Translations under genes and position numbers: made by a program
From: Basidiobolus ranarum
Taxonomy: Eukaryota; Basidiobolomycota; Basidiobolomycetes; Basidiobolales
Assembly: GCA_040143965.1 (NCBI GenBank)
Contig: JASJQH010006947.1
Coordinates: 1 to 33,702 of the forward strand
Length of the DNA: 33,702 bases
Reading direction: 5' to 3'
Shown here: piece by piece, positions 18,546 to 28,929 of the stretch
How the letters are laid out: every line of letters begins with the position of its first letter
Position numbering within the stretch: position 1 is the stretch's first letter
The notes under the pieces: generated by a model
Database searches by the model: none
What the model saw: only the letters and a program-made list of their open reading frames with translations
What the model was told of the DNA's origin: nothing

Positions 18546-19802
18546 TTACTTCATGGACTCTGCTAAATGTCTGCTAATGATCAGACGTTGAATTTGGGAA
18601 GTTCCTTCATAGATTTGGAAGATTTTGGCATCACGCATTAATTTTTCGACCGGATATTCGGTATTGTATCCATTGCCACCAAATATTTGTACTGCGTCAG
18701 CAGCACACTTATTGGCTACTTCAGATGCAAGTGCTTTAGCAATACTTGCGTAATATGTATTACGTTGGCCCTGATCACGCATCCATCCGGCTCTCCAAAC
18801 CATCATACGAGAGGATTCAACACCCATGGCCATGTCTGCGAGCATGAAAGAGATTGCCTGATGTTGAATAATTGAGCGTCCCATAGTTTTGCGTTCCATC
18901 GAGTATTTCAAAGCTTCATCTAGAGCACGACGAGCAAGTCCGACAGCACCGGCAGCAACCAATGGACGAGTGATATCAAAAGCCCCCATGGCAATCTTGA
19001 ATCCCTTGCCAACCTCACCTAAACGATTTTCATCCGACACTTCAACATCTTCAAATGTGATACCACGGGTGTCACTAGCTCTTTGACCCATGTTGATTTC
19101 TTTACGACCAACGGAAATTCCTGGGGAATCAGCGTCTACAATGAATCCGGTGAAAGCATCACCAGCTCTGGCACTAGCATCAGTTTTAGCTAACACAAAG
19201 TACCAGTTGGCTTTTCCACCATTTGTGATCCACATCTTTTGACCATTAAGGATCCATTTATCTCCCTTCTTTTCAGCTTTGGTTTGGATACTAGCTACAT
19301 CAGATCCAGCGATAGGCTCAGTGACGCAATAAGCGGCCATTAAAGGCTCCTCAGACATTCTACCCAAGTATTTCTTCTTTTGCTCGTGGCTAGCAGCCAA
19401 GATGACAGGAGCTTCAGCAAGACCGTTGGCCTCCATAGCGGTTTGAATACCGGTACAACCATAAGCCAATTCTTCACTGACTATGGCACTATCCAAAACA
19501 CCCAAGCCCATACCTCCGTAATCTTGAGGAATGTGCAAGTTGACTAGACCAAGCTCCCAAGCTTTCTTGATGATCTCAGTTGGATATTCACCAGTCTGAT
19601 CATGATAAGCTGCCTTTGGAATGATCTCTTCTGCGGTGAATTTACGTGCTAATTCTTGAATGGATTGCTGGTCTTCAGTAAGTGCAAAGGCGGGACCTCC
19701 AACAGGAACTTCCGAGGACAAGTAACGGCGAGCAATGGTTGGTAGCAAACAAGATTGACGAGATAGAGTCTTGAGGGGATTAACGATGGTTTTCACGATC
19801 AT
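18546..19802 (-). CDS. ACADM: Mitochondrial medium-chain acyl-CoA dehydrogenase (MCAD-type), 418 aa
   Basis: An intronless gene for a FAD enzyme that makes the trans-2 double bond in medium-chain acyl-CoA, the first step of mitochondrial beta-oxidation, passing electrons to ETF. The N-terminal 30 residues form a basic, Ser-rich targeting peptide ([16 protein letters not shown]...RRYLSS). The acyl-CoA dehydrogenase signatures are intact: [16 protein letters not shown] (156-171) and [23 protein letters not shown] near the end. The catalytic base is Glu399 in [11 protein letters not shown], the position typical of medium/short-chain enzymes. The stretch [22 protein letters not shown] and the order of motifs are closer to animal MCAD than to short-chain or isovaleryl enzymes. 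The pathway is missing from budding yeasts, which supports a different fungal lineage. Confidence 0.9.
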   Translation of the reverse strand: MIVKTIVNPLKTLSRQSCLLPTIARRYLSSEVPVGGPAFALTEDQQSIQELARKFTAEEIIPKAAYHDQTGEYPTEIIKKAWELGLVNLHIPQDYGGMGLGVLDSAIVSEELAYGCTGIQTAMEANGLAEAPVILAASHEQKKKYLGRMSEEPLMAAYCVTEPIAGSDVASIQTKAEKKGDKWILNGQKMWITNGGKANWYFVLAKTDASARAGDAFTGFIVDADSPGISVGRKEINMGQRASDTRGITFEDVEVSDENRLGEVGKGFKIAMGAFDITRPLVAAGAVGLARRALDEALKYSMERKTMGRSIIQHQAISFMLADMAMGVESSRMMVWRAGWMRDQGQRNTYYASIAKALASEVANKCAADAVQIFGGNGYNTEYPVEKLMRDAKIFQIYEGTSQIQRLIISRHLAESMK

Positions 19803-20638
19803 ATTGTTTATTAGAGTTATTATGGGTGAAGTGAGTGTGTACTACTAACAATAGTGTGAAAGGTCTATCGGGATGTGGTGAAGAGTGATGTGGTTAAATC
19901 AGTCAGGCAGGGTCTATAACTTTATACTATTGATGGGTTCAGGAGAGTCAGGAGGGTGTGACTAAGGATTGTTATGAAAAGGACGGAAGAATCACGTGTA
20001 ATCAGTGTCTTAAGTTGCATGAGTCATTACAAAGAGTAATTAATATCTAAATTTGGATGAGGATAGTGATCTTTTGTATGGAGAATCACTGGCTCATTGT
20101 CCTAATGACAAGCAAACGTCCTTAGCAGTGAGATATCGAGTTATGCAACCTGTATCACCATCGGATTCTAGCTTACAAAAGCCACGTGAAGACTTTGCTG
20201 ATTTATTGCACTTGACACAGTTTGGAATGTAGCGCTCATTCACGTGATAGCTTTGAGGAATGCGGTCGTGGGAAAAAAGAGCAGTCCCATCAGAGCTTAT
20301 CCATCAGATGTTATATCATCTCGAAGTTACAACAGAGCCTACATACCAATTAATCAGATGTTACAAAGAAATGTATCTTGTTTCGTTTAGGAGGAAATAT
20401 TACTCCAGATAACGATGTTGCAATAAATAATCTACTTGACTATTCAGTTATGTGTACGCTACCTGCTCAATATGTCTTGTGAGAAGTATTGATGCAATCA
20501 ACATGACGTCCATATTCGCTACTGAAATCAAATAAGCTTTCTCACTTAACGTTTGATTTATGAAAGATTGTCGCTCAATGTTTATATAAACTTCCGTGTT
20601 CTATTCAGTCAAGTATTAGCACTAAACATCTTTTACAA
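19803..20638. promoter_or_regulatory. Divergent promoter with three CACGTG E-boxes
   Basis: Spacer between the acyl-CoA dehydrogenase (minus) and the secreted-protein gene (plus). Three perfect CACGTG sites occur at 19993-19998, 20183-20188 and 20241-20246. CACGTG is the core for bHLH factors (Pho4, Cbf1 and similar in fungi). TATATAAA at 20583-20590 lies about 50 nt before the plus-strand ATG. Confidence 0.5.
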
Positions 20639-21541
20639 ATGAAGAGATTTAACTTTGGACTCTTGATAGTTGCACTTTCTACGTTGACCGAAAGATCACT
20701 AGGAAGCGGCGTGGAACCACGAGCGAACGACATGCCCGGTGTCTACCAAAACCCATCAGTATCTGGATTCCAATGGCCAGCGGGCCAGAGGTTCATGGTG
20801 GGAAACGGTAACAACCCTGGAGTTTACTTTTTGCCTGTTACTCCACAACAGGCACAACAACCAGATTTTTCTAAATTTCTTCAATCGTTACAATCAGGTG
20901 CTTCAAATCCTTTTTTCCAGACATCTAATACCGCTCCAAAATCACCTGTTCTTCTGGTACCTGGAATTACTAAGCCAAATATGCCGCCATCGGTCCCCAA
21001 CGCACCTAAATTACCGGTGATAGCACCTGCCTCTCCAGTTCAACTCAATAACCAGGATAAGCTGATTGCCCCTCAACCTCTGCCTATTCCTAAAGATGTA
21101 ATAGTTGAGAAGCCGGTTAATCACCCACCACTTCCAGAGCCAGTTAATCGCCCAGAGTTGGTTAATTCGCAGGTGATTCTAACGGTACTACCCACCCCAG
21201 ATTCGCCATTACCTAAACAGAGTGAGTCGAGTCCACAAGAATCAGTGCAAAATACTGTACCACCTGCTAGTCAAACACCAGCAGCAGCAACCAACTCGGC
21301 ACAAACATCTCCTGCTCAAACCCATGCCGCTTCAAACAGAAAGGCAACCTCCGGAACTTCAACCCATAAATCTACCACTCAGACCACCTCAAATTCCAAA
21401 GCCAGTTCCACAACTCGTTCCACTACTACTCGTTCCCCTACTCCAACTGCAGAGGCTAACTGGGCACTCGATAAGATTGATCCGAATAAATCACTGGTGT
21501 TATTTACACTGTTGGTATTCACCAACTGGGTACGAGGTTGA
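20639..21541 (+). CDS. Secreted Pro/Ser/Thr-rich protein, probably GPI-anchored, 300 aa
   Basis: An intronless gene. A signal peptide (MKRFNFGLLIVALSTL..., about 1-22) is followed by a modest conserved-looking start (GVYQNPSVSGFQWPAGQRFMVGNG), then long Pro-rich and Ser/Thr/Ala-rich regions suited to O-glycosylation. The last 16 residues are hydrophobic (SLVLFTLLVFTNWVRG) after a polar stretch, as expected for a GPI-attachment signal. No enzyme domain is visible. Proteins of this build are usually fungal cell-surface or wall proteins; the exact role is unknown. Confidence 0.7.
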   Translation: MKRFNFGLLIVALSTLTERSLGSGVEPRANDMPGVYQNPSVSGFQWPAGQRFMVGNGNNPGVYFLPVTPQQAQQPDFSKFLQSLQSGASNPFFQTSNTAPKSPVLLVPGITKPNMPPSVPNAPKLPVIAPASPVQLNNQDKLIAPQPLPIPKDVIVEKPVNHPPLPEPVNRPELVNSQVILTVLPTPDSPLPKQSESSPQESVQNTVPPASQTPAAATNSAQTSPAQTHAASNRKATSGTSTHKSTTQTTSNSKASSTTRSTTTRSPTPTAEANWALDKIDPNKSLVLFTLLVFTNWVRG

Positions 21542-21771
21542 GTAGAATTCAATTCAATTAGTTGATCCTTTAATCAATTTCATTCTCACATATCCAATTT
21601 TACTTTGATTTTCTTGGCAGTCTAAATCCAACAATAAACTCAGTTTAACTACATTTATTCTGGATGCTGGACATTTGTTTGTCTAAAAAAATGACGGATG
21701 TAATGAAAAATAATGAATCTAATTATATGCGATGATATGTTCGAAAAAGGCTCGATATATGGTCATGAGCT
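21542..21771. terminator. Convergent 3' spacer
   Basis: Non-coding. It contains ACAATAAACTC near 21630, a probable polyadenylation region for the plus-strand gene, and the 3' end of the minus-strand release factor gene. Confidence 0.35.
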
Positions 21772-23491
21772 CTAATCTTGTTTTGATTCAAAATCCATTA
21801 AAGCCTCCATATTGTAATGCTGCCTTAAGCTATTGATAATGGTATTTAGATTCTCGCCATTTAAGATATTGGTCATATCAAAGAGAGTTAAATTAATTCT
21901 ATGGTCAGTCACACGATCCTAGGGCATGAGGTATGATATTAGAGACTTATTGAGAGAAACGATTCATAAAGTATATATCACCTGTGGGAAATTGTAAGTT
22001 CGGATCTTTTCCGATCGTTCACCAGTGCCAATCTGAATTGAATTTAGTGAGAAAGTATTCAGCAAACTCAAAGATACATACGAATTTTACCTGTTTGTTT
22101 CTGGAGTCTCTTCGTGCTGTCTGTAACTTCATTCTTTCTTGTTCATAGAGTCTTGCACGCAGTACTTTAAGTGCTCTAGCTTTGTTCTGTGTTAAGGAAT
22201 ATCATTTAGTAAGATAGTCGCGAGAGTGTGACGCTCAAATATTACCTTATGTTGGGAACGCTCATCCTGCATTGCAACTACAATACCAGTTGGGATATGG
22301 GTGATTCTAACAGCACTGTCAGTAGTATTTACATGCTGACCGCCAGCACCACTAGAGCGATATAAATCTATACGCAAGTCACTCTCTCGGATCACAACAT
22401 CAACCTATTCATGAATAAAATCTTAGTAATTTTACTCCAATTTGCTAACATAAAATAAAATCTTGAATTACTTCTGTAGGTTGAGGCATAATGGCAACCG
22501 TAATAGTACTAGTGTGAACTCTTCCTTGACTTTCCGTAGCAGGAACTCTTTGTACTCTATGAACACCGGACTCAAATCGAAGTTTACCAAACACTCCACG
22601 ACCAACAATTTCTACGACCACATCTTTCACCCTATTGTTAGAGTCTTCTCCACCTGACATAACATCCACTTTCCATTTTTGTAATGCAGCATAACGTTGA
22701 TACATCTTCAAAACTTCATTAGCAAAAAGCGCTGCCTCGTCACCACCAGTACCCGCTCGAATTTCTAACATGGCACTACCTTCATCTGCCGAGTCTTTAG
22801 GCAGCAAAGATGATACCACCATTCCTTCCTTCTCCTTAATTATAGCCAAAACGGACTCACATTCTTCTTGAGCCATTTCTTGAAGGTCTGGATCTTCAGA
22901 ATTTAACATAACTTCAAGTTCTTTCAGTTCCTGAAAAGAAAAGTAAAATGAATGATTAGCCTAGTGCTTCACTCCCTCTCGAAAAAAATCACACTCTTAC
23001 GTTATGAGCCTGTTTGTATTCTTGGAAGGGTAAAACGACATCACCAAGTTCGCTTAATTCTTTTGAAATTTCCGTCATTTTCTCAGAACTAAGTTCCATC
23101 TAGTTGATAATACGTCAGAAAAAACCTGAAACCAAGTAACTATCGATTATTTACTAAAAAAACCCTTCGTAAAAAATATAACCTACATTTTCAGAAAGTT
23201 CCTTGACTAACTTAGAATGACGCTGTTCGGCAACGTTCAGGTTTTGAAGAATTTTTTCACTAATTACCGAACTTTGATATGTAGCAGCGGCTTATTAATA
23301 GTAAACGGTTAGCGTCATACGTTCTATTTTGGTGGAATAAATAAATGTTAAGCGCAAGTAAAAATAATACCATTTTGATATCTCGACAAGGAAAAGGAAC
23401 GAGTTATTGAAGTAAGCGGTTGGTATAGTTGGTTTATTACAGCTTCTCTGTATACTCTAGGAAGTATCGGACAGTATTTTAATAGTAACAT
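21772..23491 (-). CDS. MRF1: Mitochondrial peptide chain release factor 1, 411 aa, 8 exons
   Basis: Eight exons on the minus strand (23491-23371, 23290-23187, 23099-23001, 22930-22472, 22404-22246, 22186-22091, 22032-21982, 21918-21772) join in phase to 411 aa, with introns of 58-87 nt. Exon 1 is a basic targeting peptide starting [10 protein letters not shown]. The PCRF domain includes [17 protein letters not shown] and [16 protein letters not shown]. The peptidyl-tRNA hydrolysis motif GGQ is intact at 282-284 ([17 protein letters not shown]), followed by MQDERSQHK and [23 protein letters not shown]. This protein releases finished peptides at UAA/UAG codons on mitochondrial ribosomes. The start is chosen because it is the only upstream ATG whose exon joins in the required phase 1. 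It sits head-to-head with the Gdown1-like gene. Confidence 0.92.
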
Positions 23492-24031
23492 TATTTGTTC
23501 GAATAAACCTGTACACTAAGCCTCTTCGTTCTCGTCAAGTTTCGAGGAAATATTTTAAAATTTCGTTGGACCTCTAATAGACAAATTCCTGCTTTGACTT
23601 CATTCATAGTTGAAATTAGTAAAAATCATTCAAAATTTGCTTAATTAGCAATTTATAATCGTATTGTAAAGTATTTTCTAAATAACAGTAATTCTATGGA
23701 ATGACGACTTACCATACTTTACTAGGAATTCAATCTTCAATTTAAGCATAGCTAAATTGAATCCAAAAGAGATTAGAGAGATTGATTCTCGAAAACTTAA
23801 CGAAAGAGTGCTAGGAAATATTGAGTAAACTGAAGGGATAATCATCCTACTAATGTTAATCAAATAACTCCCTAGAAAACCATTCACGATTCAGCTCAAA
23901 AATGCATTATTAATCGACCACTCTAATTATCGCTTATCCCCTTTTTTTTTGTATATATAAGTATATATACATACTGAATAATGTTTCAGTATTGAAATTT
24001 TTGCAACACTTTGGTGTTTTCTTGTCTGGTA
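23492..24031. promoter_or_regulatory. Divergent promoter between MRF1 and the Gdown1-like gene
   Basis: Very AT-rich and non-coding. A poly-T run followed by GTATATATAAGTATATATAC (23951-23970) is the best TATA candidate for the plus-strand gene, about 70 nt before its ATG. Confidence 0.4.
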
Positions 24032-25086
24032 ATGCCTTCACAAACCAATGTTAACAATTTACGAAAATTATCGAATAGAAGTATCGTTGATAGAGTCTCA
24101 AATGGTCTTCGCCTCAGTGGAGATAATAAGGTCGATCTGTCCACAAGCTCTAAATCCGAGTTAGAATATATGTTGCGGAAGAATGAGGCTTTGCTTTCCA
24201 ACAAGTAATAACGTGAAATTTCTTAAATGTCATATAAACTTAGCTTACTGTGAATAACTCACCAACTTGTTTTGTACAACACTTGGTTGTGTTGGGGTTT
24301 CGTTGTGAATTTTTAAAAGGAGTTTAGTTGGTAATCTTAAAGATAAAGGAGAGAAACTTCGCTTGCAAAACGCGGAAATCAAACAACATTTAGCTGCCCT
24401 TATGGAAATCAATCAATTGGGTGACCAGTTAACTCAAATGGATCTTTCTACTGACACTCCTTCTGAAAGTACCAAAGAAAAGATTGATAGACAGACTGTT
24501 TCTCCAAAGACCCATGCTCTTCTTAACATGTCTTCTGTAAGTTCTGGCCATTCAATTGGATATTTGTATTAACTTGACTGACACAGTCTTTTCTTGATTT
24601 TGAAGTCAAAGCAAGGTCATACTGGTCTAGCCATTCCATTGTCACAAGAAGAATCTTTGAAACTATTGCAAAATCGTCGTCAAGAGTTGGAGGTAAACAA
24701 CCTCGATCTTATTGATAACGTTATAATAAGTAGAGATACTGACATCACTTTTAGGCTGCGGGTATCCAAAATGCTATCGAGAAACTTAAGTTCAGTTCAG
24801 GTAGTACTTCAAAGTCCGAGAAATACTCGTTCATCGATCAAAAGTATGCATCGTTTCTTGATTACTATTCCTCTTGGGATTTTAACTTATTATTACGAAC
24901 AGTTATCGAGATGAAGGTGCAGCTATGGATGAGAGTGAAGAGGAAAGTGATGATGACTCATACTGTAGCAATGATACCGACTCTACAGATGCTTGGCATG
25001 GTATATCTTTCACATTTACAAATGAGCTAACCCTAACCTTAAGATACTAATCGATTGCAATTGTAGAAGAAAATAGCGATGCATAG
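24032..25086 (+). CDS. POLR2M: Gdown1/POLR2M (GRINL1A)-like RNA polymerase II-associated protein, 227 aa, 6 exons
   Basis: Exons 24032-24204, 24320-24536, 24606-24692, 24755-24843, 24903-25000 and 25067-25086 join in phase to 227 aa; the last intron has a TACTAAT branch site. Two blocks match animal Gdown1 as I recall it. SKSELEYMLRKNEALL...LKDKGEKL (40-71) pairs with its N-terminal SL-ELREMLKRQERLL...LPDKGKK. PLSQEESLKLLQNRRQELE...AIEKL (141-170) pairs with LLS-EESLALQ-QQKQ...LAERL. After it come YRDEG and a long acidic tail (198-227), as in the acidic end of Gdown1. The middle is low-complexity and shorter than in animals. Gdown1 binds Pol II, competes with TFIIF and stabilises paused polymerase. 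Family assignment rests on motif order, not a search. ATG 24032 is chosen over the upstream TTG. GTAGTA at 24801 is a possible alternative donor. Confidence 0.7.
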
Positions 25087-25426
25087 TTTGTATGGTTCAG
25101 TATGTAAAGTTCCTTTTTGAAATGGCCTCTGTTGATTTGTTTTTGAAAACCATCCAAAATCCAAAAAAGCAGTCACAGTATATTTAGACTCAAATAAATT
25201 TCAGTATTTTGTAAAATGAAGTATACTCTACCTGTATATATATATATATATTAGTAAGTGAAATTACACATTTTGAGTGAATCCACTTCTTCTGGTGATA
25301 CAGATTGAATGGAAATTTCAAATGTATTCCAGCACAATGGTGAGCATACATTGAATGCTATAATGAGTATTGGTTTAAAGATTGTCATGCTGATATATTA
25401 GCAGTTGTACCACTGAAATCACCTGG
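25087..25426. other. Intergenic region with a PUF-site match
   Basis: AT-rich spacer. TGTATATA at 25233-25240, in a TA-dinucleotide run about 150 nt after the Gdown1-like stop, fits the PUF consensus UGUANAUA. No coding signal. Confidence 0.35.
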
Positions 25427-25992
25427 ATGGAAGAATCTCACTCCACTATTAGTCCGGACAACCATATTAAAGGACAACAAGAGCCTACCCAAACCAAACA
25501 TGACTCATTTCAAAGCGTAACCTGCAAAGCAAAATCAAGCAAGAAAAGCAGCTATTCCTCTCGAAAACAAAATCCAACTAAAGTAAATAAAGAAAAGTGT
25601 GGCCCCAAAAAGCCTAGGAGCGCATATATCATGTTTACCATCAACGAAAGGTATATAAGAGTTTTTGTTATCTGTGGTTTAATCTTTGAAATAATCACCT
25701 ATGCATTGAAGACCGCGACTCAGCGTAGAATATCCGAAGGCCTCGGCTACACGCTTGCTAAAATTACTTGGCGCAAAATGGAAAACGCTGTCTGATATAG
25801 AGAAAAAGGTACGCTATCATGGATACAGCAGCCAAAATTTTTTAGTAAATCTATGCTTTACTATAGCCCTACGATGATATGGCCCAACGAGATAAGCTGC
25901 GTTATGAAGCAGAAAAGAGGAGGCATCACTTGGGATGTTCCCCTGAGACTATCAACTTGTCTCAAGAGTTCTTATTTCAATCAGATTTATAG
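25427..25992 (+). CDS. Small HMG-box protein, 144 aa, 3 exons
   Basis: Exons 25427-25650, 25724-25808 and 25867-25992 join in phase (introns 73 and 58 nt) to 144 aa. A Ser/Lys/Gln-rich N-terminus (1-60) precedes one HMG box at about 63-130: GPKKPRSAYIMFTINES, then VEYPKASATRLLKLLGAKWKTLSD, then KKPYDDMAQRDKLRYEAEKRRH. All three helices and the conserved Pro, Trp and Lys positions are present; each intron falls between helices. The Lys-Pro-Lys-Lys-Pro start and SAYIMF are of the non-sequence-specific HMGB/Nhp6 kind more than the mating-type kind, so chromatin architecture is the likelier role. The tail after the box is short. The unspliced frame running to 25795 is not real, because it reads through a donor and loses helix 2. 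Confidence 0.82.
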
Positions 25993-26359
25993 GAAAATAG
26001 GAAAGAATTTGTTGGTGCGTAACATTCATCTTCTGTAAGTACCACATTGAACGGGCGCAAAATCAACTCTATACAGATGGTTATCATATTGTAAAAATAC
26101 AATATCCGCAGGATCAAAGAATATTTCTAATTTCATGTGTACGTGCCGCAGTATATAATTCAAAAGCTTTTAAAATAAAGTGATCATCTCAGTATGAGGA
26201 AAATTTCAAGAGTATATCAGCATAGAGTGATTGGCCACTCTTATGATTTTGCAGGCTTGGCAACTCCACGTGTACATCGTGGATGAACCCTATTCCCTTA
26301 ATTATATAAAACTGTCACTTTGCTTTTAATTTTGGAAAAGTATTACTTACCGTTTTAAA
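25993..26359 (+). promoter_or_regulatory. Spacer and duplicated CACGTG-TATA promoter of four-TM gene 1
   Basis: The part from about 26255 to the ATG at 26360 is nearly the same as the sequence before four-TM gene 2. It has CACGTG at 26267-26272, the shared stretch GATGAACCCT-TTCCCTTAAT, TATATAAA at 26303-26310 followed by ACTGTCAC, and TTTTAAAATGGG at the start codon. The upstream part is the 3' flank of the HMG-box gene, with AATAAAGTG near 26175. Confidence 0.7.
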
Positions 26360-27039
26360 ATGGGCCGTGAAAACATGAAGATTGGTACCTGCTGCTTTTG
26401 CATCAGTGTTCGAACTGCTACTTTGATTTTAGCCACTCTTGGGGCAGTATGTAGAGCTGATGATGTATTTTTACAACTAATTTGCTAATATAACGTTTAT
26501 CTTTTAAACATAGCTTGGTAATCTTCTTACTATCCTCACTTATGGCTTACAACCTGTCTATTCCTTCGGTTACACTCAGAATGTCATTTCCTACTTATTT
26601 TTCCTCATCTGTTGTGCTGGCGTTTATGGCGTTTGGAAAGAAAACATCCGCATGATCAGAACGTTCGTTGTATACTATTGGATGACTTTTACCATCAGCA
26701 TGATTTCTGTTGTTATGTTCAGTTTGACTGTTTTCCAAAGAGAAGATTCTGTTTGTGAGGAAGTGAGCAGCAACCCCGAATTTGAAATGGATATGGATAC
26801 CTGCTACCAATACTACTTCAAGATTGCTCTTGGCACTGTAATTGCATCTTGCATAAGCTTGGTTTTTAATGTAAGTGCAATGTTGGTTTAAACATTCTTT
26901 TATTTACTTCTCTGACTAAATTTCTATGTAGCTTTATTGTGGTATTGCTGTCTGGTCCTATTATCGCCAAATTTCTCTCCCAAGTGATTACACTAGTGTC
27001 CCTCAAGAAGAGTTGGGTAAAGGTGGCGAGAAGTGCTAA
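26360..27039 (+). CDS. Four-transmembrane protein 1 of the tandem family, 183 aa, 3 exons
   Basis: Exons 26360-26446, 26514-26870 and 26932-27039 join in phase 0 (introns 67 and 61 nt, branch GACTAA). The protein has a Cys-rich start (GTCCFCISVRTA), four hydrophobic segments (about 18-40, 51-69, 79-102, 132-163), and a lumenal or outer loop with two cysteines (DSVCEEVSSNPEFEMDMDTCYQ) between TM3 and TM4. A short cytosolic tail has YTSVPQEEL. The layout recalls LAPTM4/MARVEL-like tetraspan membrane proteins; I know of similar unannotated families in early-diverging fungi. Function is unknown; endomembrane or surface location is likely. It is the close paralogue of the gene at 29708, with identical exon 2 and exon 3 lengths. 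Confidence 0.82.
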
Positions 27040-27335
27040 ATTCTCAAAAGTATGGGCGTGTTTCTCGATGTAGTTTATTCCAAATTTTATTTTCCATAAA
27101 TGTATTACATGTTCAATAGGAACACGTACCACTTTTCTATATCAAATATATATCCTAACCAGAAGGAAGGTAAAGGAAAATAAACGATATCACCAATAAT
27201 TATTGATCTTGGTTTTGATGAAGTTTCTGTTTATGAGGAAAGGATGTATGTATGAGCATATAGACATTTATATATCAAGTGCATTTTTACTCGAAAAAGC
27301 AATCTTTATATATTCTTCTCTGGATTACACCAGTT

Positions 27336-27600
27336 TAATGCGAGTCCTGAAGTCTCTAAAGTTTATACCTATTGCTATTGTGTGGGATTGCTGCCTCGAT
27401 TCTTGTCACTTTTAGAACAGAATGCATAGCTGATTAGATACCTGAAATACTGATATAAATGAGAAAGTCGTTTGTCAAAGATTACATATTTGGGCTGACT
27501 TTGAAATGAGCATTGATACCTGTCTAAATATTATCTCAAAATTGCTCTCAGTATTGTGATTGTGAGGCTTGGTTGTTAATGAAAGTGCATTACGGATCTA
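27336..27600 (+). pseudogene. Fragment of a four-TM family gene (group like genes 1 and 2)
   Basis: 27345-27430 resembles exon 1 and its donor region (...GATTCTTGTCACTTTTAGAACAGAATGCATAGCTGATTAG against the ATTTTAGCCACTCTTGGGGCAGTATGTAGAGCTGATG end of gene 1). 27500-27590 resembles the end of exon 2 (ATTGATACCTG ... AAAATTGCTCTCAG ... CTTGGTTGTTAATGAAAGTGC). Most of exon 2 is missing, the frame is lost, and the intron 2 donor reads GAAAGT. A decayed, internally deleted copy. Confidence 0.6.
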
Positions 27601-27639
27601 AATATTTTCAACCTATTTTGTTAAGTTCCCATACTTTAG

Positions 27640-27970
27640 CTAGGCGTAGATGCATCGGTCATAGTCACTTTCAGAGCAGTACTAGGTAACTGGTATAATT
27701 TTGATCCTTGAAATATAGCTTTGCGACAGTTTCCAAATCCTCATGTACTGCAACAAACTTAACTATCCAGTCTCGCATAATCTAAATTTTCTCTTTCCAC
27801 CACTCACCTACTATGCACTATTTTTTTGGTATAGAGATGACAGAGTAACAGGCTTTCAAACTTGCGTTTGGTCTGTCAGGGTGTGCTCCGTAGTAATAAC
27901 TCTTCTCAGGATCAATGATGTTTTTCGTCCTTATTTTTCCATCTTCGTTTCGATGAAATTTCCGCGTATG
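27640..27970 (+). pseudogene. Truncated four-TM family copy (group like gene 3)
   Basis: An exon-1 end remnant (about 27650-27690, TAGTCACTTTCAGAGCAGTAC) is followed by GAAATATAG and an exon-2 copy from 27720. That copy stays open for about 80 codons: LCDSFQILMYCNKL ... LFFWYRDDRVTG ... CSVVITLL. It aligns with LCGSLQILIYCIQP ... FFYWYRDNRPK of gene 3. After TM3 it loses the cysteine loop and runs into the promoter-like start of the next copy, so it is probably non-functional despite the open frame. Confidence 0.55.
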
Positions 27971-28560
27971 GGAAAAGGATGTATGTTATTGCCTGAGTCT
28001 ATAATGTGTCACTTATATATATTCCTCTTCGTATTAAGCCTTCCTGTTTTATAGCTCTGGTGCGTTAGAAGCTTGTACCGCTTCATTAGCTGATCTTCAA
28101 GCTTTGGGATATTCTTCAAATCCTCACCAATTGCAACAAACGTCACCATTTTCGTACAATATAGATGTACTTGTTTTCTTCCCACCATTCATCTACTGTA
28201 TTCAGTTTAACAGGTATAGAAATGATAGAATGAGGGATGTTCATATTTATATACGATCAATTACATTTATCTTCTAGATTTAGAATTTGGTTTGTAAAGG
28301 CTGGAGTGGCAACATTGAAATGGATTAGTACAACAAGAGTCAATACTGGATTTGATTTTACGGATAAGTACTGTGCTGATCTACGCACTTTCCATTTATT
28401 TTGCAGATCTTGTTTCAATGTTTCAATAGATTGTAACTGGTATTACACTAGTACTGAACTACTACACCTTTGGCTGGGTGAATCCAAGGCCATTCAAACT
28501 ACCTCTTCCTCCAGGTATATTCCAAACCCATAGCTTGTATGCAAACTCTTGATAAAATTT
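27951..28560 (+). pseudogene. Decayed four-TM family copy (group like gene 3)
   Basis: It begins with a promoter-like block (ATGAAATTTCCGCGTATGGGAAAAGGATG), also seen at 27219. An exon-2 copy from 28102 (CTTTGGGATATTCTTCAAATCC) reaches an in-frame stop after about 20 codons. Frames are shifted further on. The intron-2 donor has lost its GT (GATAAGTACTG against GTAAGTACTGC in gene 3). A C-terminal block (28478-28545, AAGGCCATTCAAACTACCTCTTCCTCCAGGTATATTCC) recurs at 32057-32105. Confidence 0.6.
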
Positions 28561-28929
28561 TGATAATATATGCTCTTGACTATATGATCTGCTCGAAAAA
28601 ACCGAAGCAAGCGCAAAATATTTAACTATGTGGATTCAATCATGACAGCAGGATTCCTCGAGAGTAGATAGATAAGTGGGCTGAATAGAGAGTGCTTTCT
28701 CAATGTAGCTCAGCAGTCTGATTGTATTCCACGTTCATCACAAACCCCTTTGACCGTACCAATACATCTGCAGGAAAATAAGTATCAATGATTGTGCTAA
28801 TTAGACACCTAAGTTACAGATATATCTTCGGTTGGTTCCATACTGGAGGCTTCAAGCAGTTCATTTATAATCCTGTACCATGCAATCCTCTCCCCATCTT
28901 TTTCAGGCTTCTTAGTAATGTTATTGGAG

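Noticed and set aside
21222-21545. 107-codon frame overlapping the Pro/Ser/Thr-rich protein
   Set aside because: A shadow of low-complexity coding sequence in another frame; it does not have its own features.
25651-25795. Read-through extension of HMG-box exon 1
   Set aside because: It ignores a good GTATAT donor; the spliced form restores helices 2 and 3 of the HMG box.
25427-25992. HMG-box gene as a sex-locus (sexM/sexP) gene
   Set aside because: The neighbours are not the triose-phosphate transporter and RNA helicase that flank the Mucoromycota sex locus, and the box looks like the HMGB/Nhp6 type.
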